A stretch of DNA of 64,000 bases from Mesostigma viride (lineage: Eukaryota; Streptophyta; Mesostigmatophyceae; Mesostigmatales; Mesostigmataceae). Positions within the stretch are counted from its first letter, which is position 1. Every line of letters begins with the position of its first letter. The notes beneath the pieces were generated by a model. It was given only the letters and a program-made list of their open reading frames with translations. It was not told the DNA's origin and did no database searches. The stretch lies in contig RPFO01000612.1 in assembly GCA_009746045.1 (NCBI GenBank), positions 1-64,000 on the forward strand. Reading direction: 5' to 3'. Both the position numbers and the translations under genes were made by a program. Of this stretch, positions 47,638 to 56,950 are shown piece by piece.

Positions 47638-47872
47638 ATGCAGGACAAGACGCGGTGGAAGAAGATTGTCAAGGCGCACACGCCTGACCCTGTGGGCAAG
47701 CCACCTCCCCCCAAGCGGAGGAGGCGTTTTGATGAGTAGTGTAGTTAGGATTTTCTAGATAGAGTTAGGATAGTTCGATCACGCGGCTTCCTCCACCCCA
47801 TCCATCATGAAATATGTGCTACATGACCTCCCCACGGAGGCATGTTATAACTTAATTTAATTTAATTTTTCA
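47638..47872 (+). mobile_element. LINE ORF2 C-terminus, 3' UTR and (AATTT)n tail
   Basis: ATG 47638 to TAG 47737-47739 encodes MQDKTRWKKIVKAHTPDPVG and KPPPPKRRRRFDE, the best-kept of three copies (others at 9618-9719 and 12342-12443). The 3' UTR leads to 'aatatgtgctacatgacctccccacggaggcatgttataa' and a short (AATTT)n tail. Confidence 0.75.
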
Positions 47873-47911
47873 TGGCTGCCATGGCGGCCCATGAGGACCA
47901 CCAAGCTCGGC

Positions 47912-48115
47912 TATATCAAGGAGACAACCAGCGCAGGCCAGAAATCGGGAGAATCCGGACCATGGTAGCTCAAGCCTGCCGTTATCTTGTCCGCGTGTTC
48001 GAGTCGTTCAAGTGATGAAGATGAATGGTGATGGAAATGTGTAGCCTTGTGCATTGAAATTATGGCTGGCTTATGTGTAGAGCGACTAGATGACCTAGAC
48101 CGGCTAGATGAGCGA
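47912..48115 (+). mobile_element. Putative tRNA-derived SINE, full-length copy
   Basis: Begins 'tatcaaggagacaaccagcg', contains an A-box-like TGGTAGCTCAAGCCTG and 30 bases later a B-box-like GTTCGAGTCG, then an unrelated body ('gatgaagatgaatggtgatggaaatgtg') and ends near repeated 'gactagatgacctag'. It is ~95 percent like the minus copy at 11945-12142 by eye. Confidence 0.65.
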
Positions 48116-48861
48116 CTAGATGACCTAGTCGGCTATATGCACCTGGGCCCCGGCCACCGCGTCGACGTTCTGGGCCCGGGGACGGTTACGCCGTCCTAGC
48201 CCTTGCAGCCCGCCATGCCGCCCTGGCCGGCGGCGCGCCCAGCGCGCGCTGGATCCCCGGCTGACTCCACCCTAATTGTCCGTGGCGGACTATGACGGCC
48301 TCAGTGGTCCCCCCGCTGACTGCGGCCCGCTAGCCGACCCGTCAGACGTACATGCCTCCTTTCACCTCCCAAGAGGTCACGGAGGCGCATGCAGTGCTGC
48401 GACTCCGCTACGACGCTTAGAGCTGCCACGGGCTGCGACGAGATTCCGGCCGGGCGTGTGGTTGTGAGTCTTGCCGCAGTCTCGTCGCAGAATTCGATCG
48501 AGGACACGGAAGTTATTCTGCTCTTCCGAGACGTTTGCAACGTACCGCCTTAGAACTGCTGCCGTCGCAACCGCCTGCGGCAGCCTGCATGGCAACACAG
48601 TTTTTGCACATGTACAATGCTGTACAAAAACGAAGGGCCACCAGCCAACCCCGGCGCAACTACAGGGGGGTATGCATTCAAAGTGCACCGCTCTCAATGT
48701 GCACAAGCTCCTGATGCGGCTCATCCTGAACCGCCTGCGAACTGCCTTGGACGGCCATCTCAGAAAGACTCAATCTTTCGTGTGGGCTGCTTGTGCTGTC
48801 CACGTTCCCAAGGAACCAGGTATCTGGGTATGCCACTTATATATCACTAGAACTGGTTCCT

Positions 48862-48985
48862 CTATCAAGGAGACAACCAGCGCAGGCCAGAAATCGGGAG
48901 AATCCGGACCATGGTAGCTCGAGCCTGCCGTTATCTTGTCCGCGTGTTCGAGTCGTTCAGGATGATGAAGATGAATGGTGTGTGC
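48862..48985 (+). mobile_element. SINE nested in LINE family B
   Basis: 5' part of the SINE with A- and B-box-like motifs, ending at 'gatgatgaagatgaatggt'. It lies between reverse-transcriptase and C-terminal coding sequence of the LINE. Confidence 0.6.
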
Positions 48986-49487
48986 CTCTATCTCCATACC
49001 GCTCTCCTCCGGGTGGTGTGTGCCATGGTTTGGTCGGTCTTTCCCCACTCCACCATCAAGTGCGAGGATGCGGATGGGGCCGCGCCCTCTACTCGCCCAA
49101 CCACCGCCCCGACATTACCGTGCTTGACTACGACGGGCAGGGTTGCCACCTGCTCATCGATGTCTCCGTGGCTCGGCCGCTCTCCGGTCGCCACATGGAT
49201 CCTCCGGGCGGCTGTGAATGCCGGCGCTGCTGCCGCTGTGGCTGAGCGCGACAATTTTTGCCTCCGACGGCAATGTGGGGCCCCACCGGGTCATCCCCTT
49301 TGTCCTTGAGGAGTTCGGGGCCATGGGCCCCAAGACAGCAGAGTTTTTCCACGAGTGCTGCCAGCGCCGTGAAGACCGCCTCGACCTCGAGGGTCAGACC
49401 GCCCCGTGGTCGGCCCGCACGTGGTCCTCGTATTGGCGGCAGCGCCTGCCACTCGCCCTCACTCGCACCGTGGCTGATGTGTTGGCC

Positions 49488-49972
49488 GGGCCCACTTCAA
49501 ATGTTCCGCCGTCCAAGCCAAGTGTGTGACACTTTTTCGCTATTTTCGCAAAAAAAAAATAAAATTTCGCACGAGTTCGCGTGATTTTCGCGTGATTTTC
49601 GCAAAATTTTCACACATTTTCGCACGATTTCGCACGATTTCGCACAATTTTGCATGATTTCGCACAATTTCGCATGGATTTCAACCAAGGGTCGTTTTGG
49701 GGAGTGACGTTTGACAAAATTTCGCATGAATTCACACACGTTGTGCACATCAAAATTTTTTACCGTCGACATTTTTCACATGAAATTTCGCACAATTTCA
49801 GCAAATTTCGCACAAATTCGCACGATTTCAGCAAATTTCACACGATTTCAGCAAATTTCGCACAATTTCGCACGATTTCGCACGACGAATCACTCTGCAG
49901 AGTGACGATCGTCGAAAAAGTAAAAAAAACGACCAAAAGTGTCACACTTTTCGGAACATTTGAAGTGGGCCC
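49488..49972. mobile_element. 485-bp non-autonomous DNA transposon (MITE-like) inside a LINE ORF
   Basis: Perfect terminal inverted repeats of at least 21 bp begin GGGCCCACTTCAAATGTTCC, with a GGCC duplicated on each side (49484-49487 and 49973-49976). The inner ends also share GTGTGACAC-like sequence. The body is a loose 10-11-bp repeat of TTTCGCACGA type. No transposase frame. Taking the element and one GGCC out restores an open reading frame of the LINE. Confidence 0.75.
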
Positions 49973-50269
49973 GGCCTGTTATTCCGCCGCACCCGGGCCG
50001 ACTTTGTCGCGACCCATGCGGTCTAGATACCTCCCAGGCCTGCATGGTGGGCCGGCAGCGATGTTGCTGCGTGTCGTAGTTTTGTGATGTAGTTAGTTAT
50101 ACCTTGTGCTGCTGGCATGATCTTTGGATGTCCGTGTCAGATTCCAAAATTAATTTCTTCAGGGTTCTTCTCCTTTTCGGGGTATTCCTTATGTTGCATG
50201 CCCATCTCACCTCCATAAGCTATCATTCTCAATGAATATATATCACTAGCACCATCAAGCAGCGCAGAT

Positions 50270-50610
50270 CGATTACATGCAACTAGTAGGGCACTTAGCT
50301 CGCACCAACCAGGTAGACACCGGCCTCTCGTGGCCCGCCCGCAGGGCTGCGGCCTGCACAGCCGGAGAGGCACCCGATCCTCACGTGGGACGGACCCGGC
50401 AAGGCTAGAGACGCCGCAAGGCCCGCACACTCAAAGAGCAACTGAGGGAGGATATGGGGGGGATGAGCCTCTCCGTGATTCGGAAAAAGATGCAGGAGAA
50501 GGCCAAATTGGCCCAAGCAGTAGAAGACAACGACCCCCCTGCTGTGGGGAAGAAGCGAAATTTGCTCCTGACTGAGAGAAGCATGCCTGGCGCGACCACT
50601 AGGGTCCGGC
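50270..50610 (+). mobile_element. LINE ORF2 C-terminal fragment
   Basis: QLVGHLARTNQVDTGLSW starts about 50282. Frames then shift, and the remainder (LREDMGGMSLSVIRKKMQEK...) is not aligned to the other copies. It ends where the 398-402-bp tandem repeat begins. Confidence 0.5.
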
Positions 50611-50615
50611 CCATC

Positions 50616-51738
50616 TATATACTGATCAGACACTCCGCAAAGGTGAAAACCTTTGCGTTCAGTGCCAGGCCGCGGAAAACGCGGAAAACGCGATCTGCAA
50701 ATGAATCCGACCGGAATCGAACTGGGGACCTCTCGCACCAATTTTGCTGACTATAGGACGGACGTCTCCGGATACCATGGCATCGCCAACTTACACCTAC
50801 AGTCATCCGCAAAAGTTCTCCTGTCCGGGGAGTGATGCAAGCCTTTCGGATTTGGTACTAGATAAATCACTCGAGATCTGTGTGTAGGAGTACTACACAC
50901 GTGTCTGCACGCGAGACTTGTTCAGTCTCGCACCGTGAGACGGGCTGAACACGGCTGAATCCTTCTTTTTAGTAGAAGGGGGCGTAGCCGGTACTATCGA
51001 AATCAGCCAAGCGTATATTCTGATCAGACACTCCGCAAAGGTGAAAACCTTTGCGTTCAGTGCCAGGCCGCGGAAAACGCGGAAAACGCGATCTGCAAAT
51101 GAATCCGACCGGAATCGAACTGGGGACCTCTCGCACCAATTTTGCTGACTATAGGACGGACGTCTCCGGATACCATGGCATCGCCAACTTACACCTACAG
51201 TCATCCGCAAAAGTTCTCCTGTCCGGGGAGTGATGCAAGCCTTTCGGATTTGGTACTAGATAAATCACTCGAGATCTGTGTGTAGGAGTATATACTACAC
51301 ACGTGTCTGCACGCGAGACTTGTTCAGTCTCGCACCGTGAGACGGGCTGAACACGGCTGAATCCTTCTTTTTAGTAGAAGGGGGCGTAGCCGGTACTATC
51401 GAAATCAGCCAAGCGTATATTCTGATCAGACACTCCGCAAAGGTGAAAACCTTTGCGTTCAGTGCCAGGCCGCGGAAAACGCGGAAAACGCGATCTGCAA
51501 ATGAATCCGACCGGAATCGAACTGGGGACCTCTCGCACCAATTTTGCTGACTATAGGACGGACGTCTCCGGATACCATGGCATCGCCAACTTACACCTAC
51601 AGTCATCCGCAAAAGTTCTCCTGTCCGGGGAGTGATGCAAGCCTTTCGGATTTGGTACTAGATAAATCACTCGAGATCTGTGTGTAGGAGTACTACACAC
51701 GTGTCTGCACGCGAGACTTGTTCAGTCTCGCACCGTGA
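50616..51738 (+). repeat. 398-402-bp tandem repeat, 2.8 units
   Basis: Units start at about 50616, 51014 and 51416 and are almost identical, differing by a 4-bp 'tata' in the second unit. Each has strong hairpins: arms CGCAAAGGT/ACCTTTGCG around GAAA; arms GTGTGTAG/CTACACAC; arms GCGAGACT/AGTCTCGC around TTGTTC-type loops. The third unit stops at 'ctcgcaccgtga', lacking the last ~75 bp, so the array reads long block - short block - long block - short block - long block. Confidence 0.85.
50703..50775 (-). repeat. tRNA-like segment in repeat unit 1
   Basis: The minus strand (73 nt) gives acceptor arms GTATCCG/CGGATTC (6 of 7 pairs), a short D arm, and GGTGCGAGAGGTCCCCAGTT then CGATTCCGG, which strongly resembles the 3' half of plant tRNA-Pro. 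The anticodon loop lacks U33 and the T stem has mismatches, so it is a relic, not a tRNA gene. Copies at 51101-51173 and 51503-51575. Confidence 0.45.
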
Positions 51739-51756
51739 CTAGATAGAAATATTAAT

Positions 51757-52080
51757 TAATTAATTAATTATCAACATCACTCCGTTGGGAGTAGATGTAG
51801 CACATAGCCCTGAGAAGGGGCATATGGCTTTTAATACATTCTAGTAGGCTACTTCATGCAAGGGTGGGAATGTAAGCTACCCCTGCTAGTCTAGGTGCAC
51901 CAAGGCACCTGCACCCTCATGGTCTATCACGCTATGCCCGGGTCAGTAAGGGGGGAGCATGCCTGTGAGGGAGGAAGATCATCATGGCTATACAAGAGCT
52001 AGGACATGGCTTCTCGACAGAGAGCATCTCTCTGCATGGCATAGCATGGCTAAATTCCCCCCTTGGCAGCACTTCCTTAA
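51757..52080 (-). mobile_element. 3' UTR and tail of the ORF1 retroelement (left part of interrupted copy)
   Basis: On minus this is the UTR from 'ttaaggaagtgctgcc...atttagccatgctatgccatgcag' to 'gtgctacatctactcccaacggag' and an (AATT)n tail at 51752-51772. It continues the element that starts at 55289, with a DNA transposon inserted between. Confidence 0.65.
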
Positions 52081-53797
52081 CCCTTAATTTGTACTGAGTC
52101 CGTTTTCGTGGCGCCAGTTGAACTCGCGCCACTCTAACGGACTGAGTTTGTGGCAGAACCAGGCGCCGCGCCAAAAATAATTCAACGGTCAAACCTGGGG
52201 GGATCGAAAGATCTAGACGTAAGCTATGCCTGGCACTATTCAGACCGTACTTTGGACAACTGGCCAGGGAGATATACTCAATCAAAGTTGGGGGGGTACC
52301 ATGGTCAAACGGGACCGACGTGAATGAAAATAATTGACGTCCGCGGCTATGGCGGTGCAGGCAAATGACTGGTACGAGAGCATGGCTTGGAATTTTGAAC
52401 TCAAATTTTGTAGTAATTATCCTTGAGTGTTATAAAGGTTATATCTCTGGCCGTGAAGCGTCTGGATGTGCGCAAGTATGTCTCTAGGTTCTAATCGGTG
52501 CAGCAGATCCTGTCAGCGGCCAGGCGGTGACAGTGCGTATGCTACCTGTTGTTCGGCAGCAAACGTCCATATATTTGCGCGTGGATAGACTTGTTACGTT
52601 ATTCTTGACATGTTTTATTAGCGATGACGGCCAGGAAAGGTTCGAGGCTATGTCCGTGAGGTGGGAGTGATGGCTCCCGCACAGCAGGTAATCTGCGGTT
52701 TCGACCTGGTACGTATTAACATGTTAGCGTTTATACATTACAGTACCAAGTCGTCCTATCGTTTATAAACTAGTTGTAGACATGTAATCGATGGTTTTTG
52801 CTTGTCGTTTTGTTGCTTTAGTGCTTGTACGCGTTCGCTTGTGATGGTTGGGGAATACCACTATGTCACGCAGATTTTGGACCAGATTTGATTGCTATTA
52901 GCTAAGGCTTCAACGAAACCAGTGAAGTAGCGTTTGGTATTGTCTCTTAACATGGTGGGCTTGATAACGGGATGCTTTTCCCTGCACAGACATAGCGAGA
53001 CAATTGGTTTTCTGGCCAGCTCTAGGCATTGCTTCTTGGTTTGCTGGCCCAAGTTATCCTTCTGCTTGTGCGTCCATAGTGCATGCAAGAAACATGAATG
53101 GCCAGGGCCTGCTTGCATGGAAGCACAACCAGGTGAGTTCTTTTGTTTTCTCTATCATTGCCAATCATTGGAATTGCTTTATAGTGTGTTGGATGCATTG
53201 ATAATGTAGCTCCTTGTGAACCCGTTATACGCTTGGTTTTGGGCCTTGGCACAAGCTTTATACTTGTTGTATAGCATGCTGTTGTGATTTTTAAGCTGGA
53301 AATGTGTTTGGGAATCCATGTGTGGCCATCTATGATGTTTTGTGCCACGTTGGAATTGAATGCCTATACGGTAGTGCTACCAAAACACCCCAAAATAACT
53401 GCACCCGTTATAACGGTCTGAGCTATTTTGGGCTGTATGCTAGCTAGCCTGTGCAGTTCTATGGCATGTCATGTTGTGAATGCATCTATGGCATGCCTGT
53501 GATTATCTTGAACTCCCCTCAAAGGGCCAGGGTCAGCAGATTTTGAGAAATGGTCCATATTGCATTATATATCTCTTGAACCCCATCTGCACCGTACCCC
53601 CTTGGGGGGGGTGCTATTTATAGCAGCTGTGGGGCATAGATATGTGACCAATGACATGACCCCAAAGTTATTTGATATAAAAGCATCCTTGGTTCCAAGG
53701 GTGGGCCAGAAAATGTTATTTGGCTAGATACTCTCATACTTACTAAGATGCCCATACTCAGTCCGTTCTGGTGGTTCCAGTTGACACAATTGAAGGG
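52081..53797. mobile_element. TTAA-flanked, piggyBac-like non-autonomous element, 1717 bp
   Basis: Both ends read inward as TTAA-CCCTT(A/C)AATT. TTAA is duplicated at 52077-52080 and 53798-53801. Subterminal blocks near both ends share 'CCAGTTGA/TCAACTGG' and 'AACGGACTGAGT(T/A)TG', and the left end can fold (GTGGCGC/GCGCCAC). TTAA targets and CCC-starting ends are typical of piggyBac transposons. I see no DDD transposase frame, only short ORFs, so it would need a helper. The flanks match the uninterrupted retroelement at 10700-10800. Confidence 0.7.
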
Positions 53798-53976
53798 TTA
53801 ATGCAACATCCATGGGAATCCCATTATAGACAAAGCATGGCTAAATGTGGAAGGCATCATCCATGGGGGCCATTATGGGCGCACATGCGCGTGGGCCACA
53901 TGCTAGGCTAAGCCTTACTAATCTACACTACTGGTATTCTGATCAGACACTCTACTCACTACTGGTATATATATTC

Positions 53977-55289
53977 CTAGTCTGAGGTGGCAGGAGGGGG
54001 CTGCCAGGGCTTGTGGTCAACGTGGATGACCGCCCCCCTCCAGTATACCGGCTTCCCCCTTGCGCTCTGCCGGAGCTGAAGGTAGGTCGGCCATAGCTCG
54101 CGTCGCCGTTGTTGCTGGGCCAGGGTCAAGTCGTCGTCCAGCGTGAAGCGAGTCTCCGAGAGCTTCTTGCGGCATTTAAGGAACGCCAGCTTGTCCGCCA
54201 TGTACTTAAAGGTGAGGAGCACGGGTGCCGGGCCAGCCTTCCCCGCGCGCGGGGGAGGCGGACAGCCGACATGTCCAGCTCACCAGTGAGTAACATGGGG
54301 GCAAGAATGGCTCGCTTAAATGCCTCAAGAAGGCTCGTGGAGGTCTCACCTGCCGGCTGGTCGAAGTGCTTGACGATGACATTGTGGCTGCGCCGGGCGA
54401 TGTTGGTTTCCTCGCGAAGGTCGAGGGCTTGTTGCTTGAGTTGTGCCGAGATGGTGGAGGTGGTGGAGGTGGTGTGCTGCTTAAGCAAGTCCGCCCAGGT
54501 GGAGGGAGCATCGCCGGCCGGGCCAGCAGGCACCGGCTGGGCGGCGATGTCCTTCACCGCCTGGGCGGTGAGGCCGGCGGTGTCATGCAAGCTCTCAAGG
54601 GCGGTGGCGGTGGCTTGAAGGCGTTGGTCGAGGTCGAGGAGCTGGGCTTTGATGTCGGCAGTGGAGGCGGAAATGGCAGTGGAGGTGGAGGCGGCGGCGG
54701 TGGAAATGTGAGGAAGTTCAGCAGCCAGCGTGCCACCCATTGCTGCGACGTCAGCAGCAAGGGGGGTCACGTGCTGCTGAAAGGCTTCCGTGAGGATGGA
54801 ACGGAGGGTGGAGGCGGAGATGGATGGAGCCCAGATCTCGCCGTCAGAGCGCTGGAGGAGGGAGTTGAGGATGGCGTGCTGGAGCTGGGGGCGGGGGCAG
54901 CCAAGCATGGCACCGTGGGCTTGCCAGCGGCTGCCGTTGCTGTGGAGGAGGCGACCTTGGTCGTAGAGATGGATGCACAGGTCGTAAAGCGAGGCGTAGT
55001 CCCCGAAGAAGATGCAGTCCATAGCATCGTCAGGAGACATGTTGTTCCAGTCGTGATCATCGACCTTGAAAGGGTGGGGCCGAAAGCGCGGTTCCGAGGG
55101 GCGGGACCATCCTGTTTTGTCGGCTGGGCGGGTGCGTTTCGGGTTAGGCGATGCCGATGGCGAGGCATTAAGCCCGGGAGGTTGCTGGGTGGCCACCAGT
55201 GCACGACTAGTGTCACCGCTGCCTGCCGGACCTGATGGCGAAGCTGCAGCCGCAGCTGCCGCATTTTCATGGGCGAGCGCATCCGCCAA
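53977..55289 (-). pseudogene. LINE ORF1 (nucleic-acid-binding protein), frameshifted
   Basis: From ATG 55289 the frame reads MADALAHENAAAAAAASPSG, with a conserved DDHDWNNMSPDDAMDCIFF block, a long Ala/Thr/Ser coiled region (about residues 200-300) and SHNVIVKHFDQPAGETSTSL. At about 54250 one base is missing ('cgcggggaaggc' against 'cgcggggtaaggc' at 15640). In the next frame the protein goes on with LLTFKYMADKLAFLKCRKKL, DDDLTLAQQQRRRELWPTYL and VDHKPWQPPPATSD-stop at 53977. The C-terminal half is the L1-type ORF1 pattern that binds RNA in the ribonucleoprotein particle. No ORF2 follows; the 3' UTR starts right after the stop. Confidence 0.75.
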
Positions 55290-55512
55290 ACTGCGTTGCG
55301 TTGAAAAGGACGTTTGCTCGTCATATGTTGCGTTTTAGATTCGGAAAATTATATCAGCATGTGCGTCTTAGAAAGACGAAGCGATAGTGATATTCACAGC
55401 TGAATTTGGGGCTCAAACGTGAAAGTTCTGAGCTCCGCCGTCAGCCATGGCTACCTCGTGGCTCGTGGCTTGGGAGCATATGTACACGGGATAGAAATAT
55501 AGACGGGCCATA

Positions 55513-55832
55513 TAGGAATATGTGCTACATGACCTCCCCACGGAGGCATGTTAAAATTTAATTTAATTTAATTTAATTTAATTTAATTTAATTTAATTTA
55601 ATTTAATTTAATTTAATTTAATTTAATTTAATTTAATTTAATTTAATTTAATTTAATTTAATTTAATTTAATTTAATTTAATTTAATTTAATTTAATTTA
55701 ATTTAATTTAATTTAATTTAATTTAATTTAATTTAATTTAATTTAATTTAATTTAATTTAATTTAATTTAATTTAATTTAATTTAATTTAATTTAATTTA
55801 ATTTAATTTAATTTAATTTAATTTAATTTAAT
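55513..55832 (+). repeat. LINE 3' terminus with a 55-unit (AATTT)n tail
   Basis: 'ggaatatgtgctacatgacctccccacggaggcatgtta' leads into about 275 bp of perfect AATTT repeats. Other copies in the window have 3-5 units. The tail has therefore expanded as a microsatellite after, or during, insertion. Confidence 0.9.
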
Positions 55833-56854
55833 AGGAATGTGTGCTCCATCCATCCACCCATCGATGGGAGCATGAGTTTAATTAATTAATGAATTAACTA
55901 ATTTAATCACTGTAAGGTTTTATGCCCAACGCAACTCCCCAACGGGGCATACGTACAGCGAGTACCAAGACAGTCAAATGTTACAGGGTGTACGTTATAC
56001 GTCAGGATTGACGCATGCCAACATGGATATCAAGGGCATGTGCCCAGTTAGTCAGGTCTGCATGCATGAGCGCGCTGCTGCGAATTCAATCTAATGCCAT
56101 CACTTGCTTCTTGCTTAGAATTCTTCTTCCTTGAGGCTTGCAAAAAATTTTCCTGTGGGTCCTGATGATGGCAAAAGTGCAAGGTATCCAGGGGTCTCCG
56201 CTCCTTCCGCAGCACTCTTGGGCCCTGCACAGTAACAGAACGGCCACTTGACCGAATACATGCGTCAAGATGATGTGTGCAGAACCGAACACAATCTTAT
56301 GTCTGCAAGGCAGTGCATGTAGATGGGCACATAGCCTAGCCACACCCTCAAAATCATTGTGCAAGTCATTGTCAAGTTAGGCCAGTTCACCATGCTGGGG
56401 CCCAGCACATGCCCCCTTGGTCCAATCTTGTCCCCCAACAGCAGCGAGGGTGGGTGGGTGGGAGCTGCAAAAAGGCCTCCCTACGTTCACCACACCACTC
56501 TAAGTACGGTGTGAAAATAGAAAACAAAGCACATGTCTCAAGGCGCCGCGCCCCCCTCAATCAAGGGCGGGCACGGTTGCCAGTGGGCACTAGTACCGGC
56601 GCACCGCCGGTCCCCTTCTCTCTAGTCCTAAGTAACAACAAGCACCTTACATGGTGTAGGTGACGTACGGTAGAGCTACGCTACAGGCGGCAGATCGGCC
56701 CCGTTTGAGCCCGCCGCAACATCACTATAAAATGAGTAGATAGCTCAAAAAGTTTACAACGTGCTATAAGGATGTCTCCGCTTCTACTGAGCACTTCTAC
56801 TGCTCTGATTACTCAATATTTATTGAGAATGATAAATTACGGAAATGAGACCGG
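55833..56854. other. No gene recognised
   Basis: Contains a shorter (AATT)n patch at 55877-55905 with 'cccatcgatgggagcat' before it, which may be another retroelement tail. Otherwise only short frames. Confidence 0.4.
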
Positions 56855-56950
56855 CAGATCAATGAGACAACCAGCGCAGGCCAGAAATCTGGACAATCCG
56901 GACCATGGTAAACAGCAATGGTATCAAGGAGACAACCAGCGCAAATATAT
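56855..56950 (+). mobile_element. SINE fragments in tandem
   Basis: Two SINE 5' starts ('gagacaaccagcgca') lie 75 bp apart; the first keeps 'ccagaaatctggacaatccggaccatggta'. Confidence 0.5.

Larger units (their letters stand above)
48640..50240 (+). mobile_element. LINE family B: RT fragment, C-terminal domain and 3' UTR, with two nested insertions
   Basis: NYRGVCIQ (about 48660) followed, after a frameshift, by LNVHKLLMRLILNRLRTALD and HLRKTQSF is the 'NYRPI...K...NRL...Q.GF' part of a LINE reverse transcriptase. After a SINE insertion come RPDITVLDYDGQGCHLLIDV, SVARPL, a frameshift, then VGPHRVIPFVLEEFGAMGPK, the C-terminal region common to several LINE clades. The frame is cut by a 485-bp DNA element at 49488-49972, then continues to LHGGPAAMLLRVVVL-stop and the 3' UTR shared with 184-420. 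It is inactive. Confidence 0.75.

Noticed and set aside
50703-51575. Three functional tRNA genes on minus
   Set aside because: The T arm and 3' half look like tRNA-Pro, but the T stem is mismatched, the anticodon stem has only three pairs and U33 is missing.
50616-51738. Hammerhead-ribozyme retrozyme
   Set aside because: I searched by eye for the CTGATGA and GAAA core in the right order on both strands and did not find it.
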